Positions 58,312-59,837 of a DNA stretch of 59,837 bases are shown piece after piece. The stretch comes from Alphaproteobacteria bacterium UBA6324 (lineage in GTDB: Bacteria > Pseudomonadota > Alphaproteobacteria > CAAGCB01 > CAG-977). The notes under the pieces were generated by a model. That model saw nothing but the letters and a program-made list of their open reading frames with translations, was not told the origin of the DNA and searched no databases. Position 1 is the stretch's first letter. Every line of letters begins with the position of its first letter. Where the stretch lies: the NCBI GenBank assembly GCA_002439085.1, contig DJSW01000017.1, positions 1 through 59,837 of the forward strand. The letters are read 5' to 3'. Both the position numbers and the translations under genes were made by a program.

Positions 58312-59318
58312 AAATACGTTGCATCCAAAGCGCGATCGACCGTTTGCGGGGCAAAAAACATCTGGTTATTCCCGCGCCTTATTACAACGACAGAATCCCG
58401 TTGCCGCCGGAATACCCTGACATTTACAACGCGGCCGGCCGGAAAATGGAAATGTTTTTCATTCGCGACCGCCATTTTTCACACGAACCCTACGGCACTT
58501 TTTCGACGTATTTCCTATGGGACAGGTTCAACTGGGGACTGAACACGCATTTTTACACGGGAAAATCGGCGAAAGAAACCGTCGGCGCGCCCGCGTCGAA
58601 ATACGCGTGGCTGTTGGAACCGCGCACGAAACAGCCGCAGGATTACCGCGCGTTTGAACAGAAGCGGTCTTTGGCGCGGGAATTCGACGCCGTTCTGACC
58701 TACGACGAACGGCTGCTGGATCTGTTGGACAACGCCGTTTTTTTCCCGAGCTGCGCCGTTTCGTGGGTGCGTGAAACGGACGCGGACATCTGGCGGAAAA
58801 AAACGAAAAACGTTTCCGTTCTGTCGTCGAACAAAAAAATGTGTCCGCTGCATTATCTGCGGCTGGCCGTCGCCTGGGAATGTAAAAAAGAGGGGTTGGC
58901 CGACACGTTCGGCACGTTTGACGGCGGCCGCGCCGTGACGATGGCGGAAACGTTGAAACCCTATCGCTATTCCATCGCGATTGAAAACCAGATTTCGGAT
59001 TATTTTTACACGGAACGCCTGATTTCCGCCTTTATCACCATGACCGTCCCGATTTACGTCGGGGCGCGGAAAATCGAAAAATTTTTCAACCCCGACGGCA
59101 TCATCCGCATTGATGAAAAGCAGGCCGCGAACATCAAAGACGTTTTAAAGCAATGTTCCGAACGGGATTATATGAACCGCCTGCCCGCCATGCACGAAAA
59201 TTATGAAAAGGCGAAAGCCTATCTGAACCAGAACGATATGCTGTACGAAACGCTTTTCGTCAAACCGGAGCGGCGGACATTGCATTTCGACTTTTCAAAC
59301 ATCGGGAGCGCAAAATGA
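58308..59318 (+). CDS. GT10-family (alpha-1,3/4-fucosyltransferase-like) enzyme
   Basis: A 336-residue transferase. Its C-terminal half shows the GT10 signature that binds GDP-fucose: YRYSIAIENQISDYFYTERL, SAFITMTVPIYVGA, then FFNPDGIIRID. The N-terminal half (FLWDRFNWGLNTHFYTGKSA, YAWLLEPRT) is the variable acceptor domain. The last three residues of the catalytic motif (Glu, Asn, Glu) are in place. Bacterial GT10 enzymes put fucose on surface glycans, as in Helicobacter Lewis antigens; some use other deoxysugars. It overlaps both neighbours as ATGA. Confidence 0.87.
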   Translation: MKIRCIQSAIDRLRGKKHLVIPAPYYNDRIPLPPEYPDIYNAAGRKMEMFFIRDRHFSHEPYGTFSTYFLWDRFNWGLNTHFYTGKSAKETVGAPASKYAWLLEPRTKQPQDYRAFEQKRSLAREFDAVLTYDERLLDLLDNAVFFPSCAVSWVRETDADIWRKKTKNVSVLSSNKKMCPLHYLRLAVAWECKKEGLADTFGTFDGGRAVTMAETLKPYRYSIAIENQISDYFYTERLISAFITMTVPIYVGARKIEKFFNPDGIIRIDEKQAANIKDVLKQCSERDYMNRLPAMHENYEKAKAYLNQNDMLYETLFVKPERRTLHFDFSNIGSAK

Positions 59319-59837
59319 AAATCAGCATCATCATTCCGATTTACAACGCGGAAAAATATCTGACCGGATGTTTAAGCAGCATCGCCGCGCAAACATACCC
59401 CGATTTTGAATGTTGGTGCGTCAACAACGGTTCGACCGACGATTCATTGCGAATCATCAACGGCTTTGTTCAAAAGGACAGCCGTTTCAAGCTGATCGAC
59501 CGCACGAACGCGGGAAAACAAGCCGCCGCCAGAAACGCCGCGTTGAAACGGGCGACGGGCGACGCCGTCACGTTCGTTGACGCGGACGATTACATCCACC
59601 CGCGAATGTTGGAATTGCTGGTCAAGGCGATGAACGAAACGCAATGCGATGTCGTCGGATGCCTGCCGTTCAACACAACGGCGCTTTACACGGGCGATTT
59701 TGAAACCGTCAAACCGTACAAAACAAAAATCTACACCGATCCCGTCACCGCCTTTATGACAAAAAGATGCGTGCCGACAACGGTTTGGGGGCGTTTGTAT
59801 AAAAAAAGCGTCATCGCTTCGCCGTTTATCGAAGACA
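59315..59837 (+). CDS. GT2 glycosyltransferase, cut off at right edge
   Basis: The frame is open to the end of the window, giving 174 codons. The start ATG overlaps the preceding stop as ATGA and has GGGAG ahead. The visible part has SIIIPIYNAEKYLTGCLSSI, NNGSTDDSLRII, GKQAAARNAALKRATGDAVT and DADD as the DxD metal site, then TTVWGRLYKKSV, typical of GT2 enzymes of O-antigen or capsule clusters. The rest, with the catalytic acid/base region, lies outside. Confidence 0.9.
   Translation, partial: MKISIIIPIYNAEKYLTGCLSSIAAQTYPDFECWCVNNGSTDDSLRIINGFVQKDSRFKLIDRTNAGKQAAARNAALKRATGDAVTFVDADDYIHPRMLELLVKAMNETQCDVVGCLPFNTTALYTGDFETVKPYKTKIYTDPVTAFMTKRCVPTTVWGRLYKKSVIASPFIED

Noticed and set aside
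1..59837. CRISPR arrays, transposases, integrases, prophage genes
   Set aside because: No regularly spaced direct repeats and no protein of these families was seen in either strand.

Overview
The window looks like a chromosomal stretch of a host-associated, probably anaerobic alphaproteobacterium of Rhodospirillales type. Three kinds of evidence support this. Gene neighbourhoods are alphaproteobacterial: dusB / NtrC-like HTH / trkA / hfq / hflX / inositol monophosphatase, DUF6111 next to a CCA-adding enzyme, glyQ-glyS-ppdK, fused ispDF, and the tlpA / small lipoprotein / lysA / MJ0042 zinc-ribbon / ftsEX / DUF218 / plsC block. The lexA promoter carries the alphaproteobacterial SOS box GAAC-N7-GAAC. 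An [FeFe]-hydrogenase maturase (hydE) and a pyruvate phosphate dikinase point to anaerobic energy metabolism. The lineage and lifestyle are inferences. No rRNA, transposase, integrase, phage gene or CRISPR array was seen.

Layout. 1-446 is gene-free with hairpins and short repeats. 447-7550 holds yicC-gmk, an SDR, an IalB-family secreted protein, and an operon of a degenerate WecA/MraY-like membrane protein, rsmB and a half-size GT-B protein. 7602-14134 has DUF6111-cca, the rpsF-rpsR-rplI-dnaB operon with a clear promoter and leader, and two unknown proteins, one with a duplicated GNPGGMIT motif. 14272-22630 has tRNA-Glu, self-regulated lexA, a YibQ-type deacetylase, two unknown proteins, a diguanylate cyclase with a very long tail, an esterase, nfo and tRNA-Pro. 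22713-33285 is mainly envelope and metabolism: a LysM protein, psd-pssA, a MATE exporter, gpt, tlpA, a small lipoprotein, lysA, ftsEX, an ElyC-like protein and plsC. 33331-46178 has a flavin reductase with a basic tail, a Zn-dependent phospholipase C-like protein, a FolK-FolP fusion, a secreted PLD-type nuclease, hydE, a DUF1796 protein, ispDF and the dusB-to-suhB operon. 46175-56232 has comEC, two unknown genes, ppdK and glyS-glyQ. 56403 to the right edge is a surface-glycan glycosyltransferase cluster (three GT2 enzymes and one GT10 fucosyltransferase) that runs off the window.

The genome is compact. Many operon genes overlap as ATGA or TGATG. Three convergent pairs share a four-base palindromic double stop (CTAG, TTAA, CTAG). 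Terminators are squeezed between or into reading frames. The most interesting points are the WecA/MraY-like protein lacking its catalytic aspartates, the reduction of the ntrBC-ntrYX locus to a lone Fis-type HTH, the G10 tract at the end of a glycosyltransferase gene, the proteins with low-complexity tails, the interleaved divergent promoters at tRNA-Pro, and a secreted-protein/small-protein pair of unknown function at 48411-50296.
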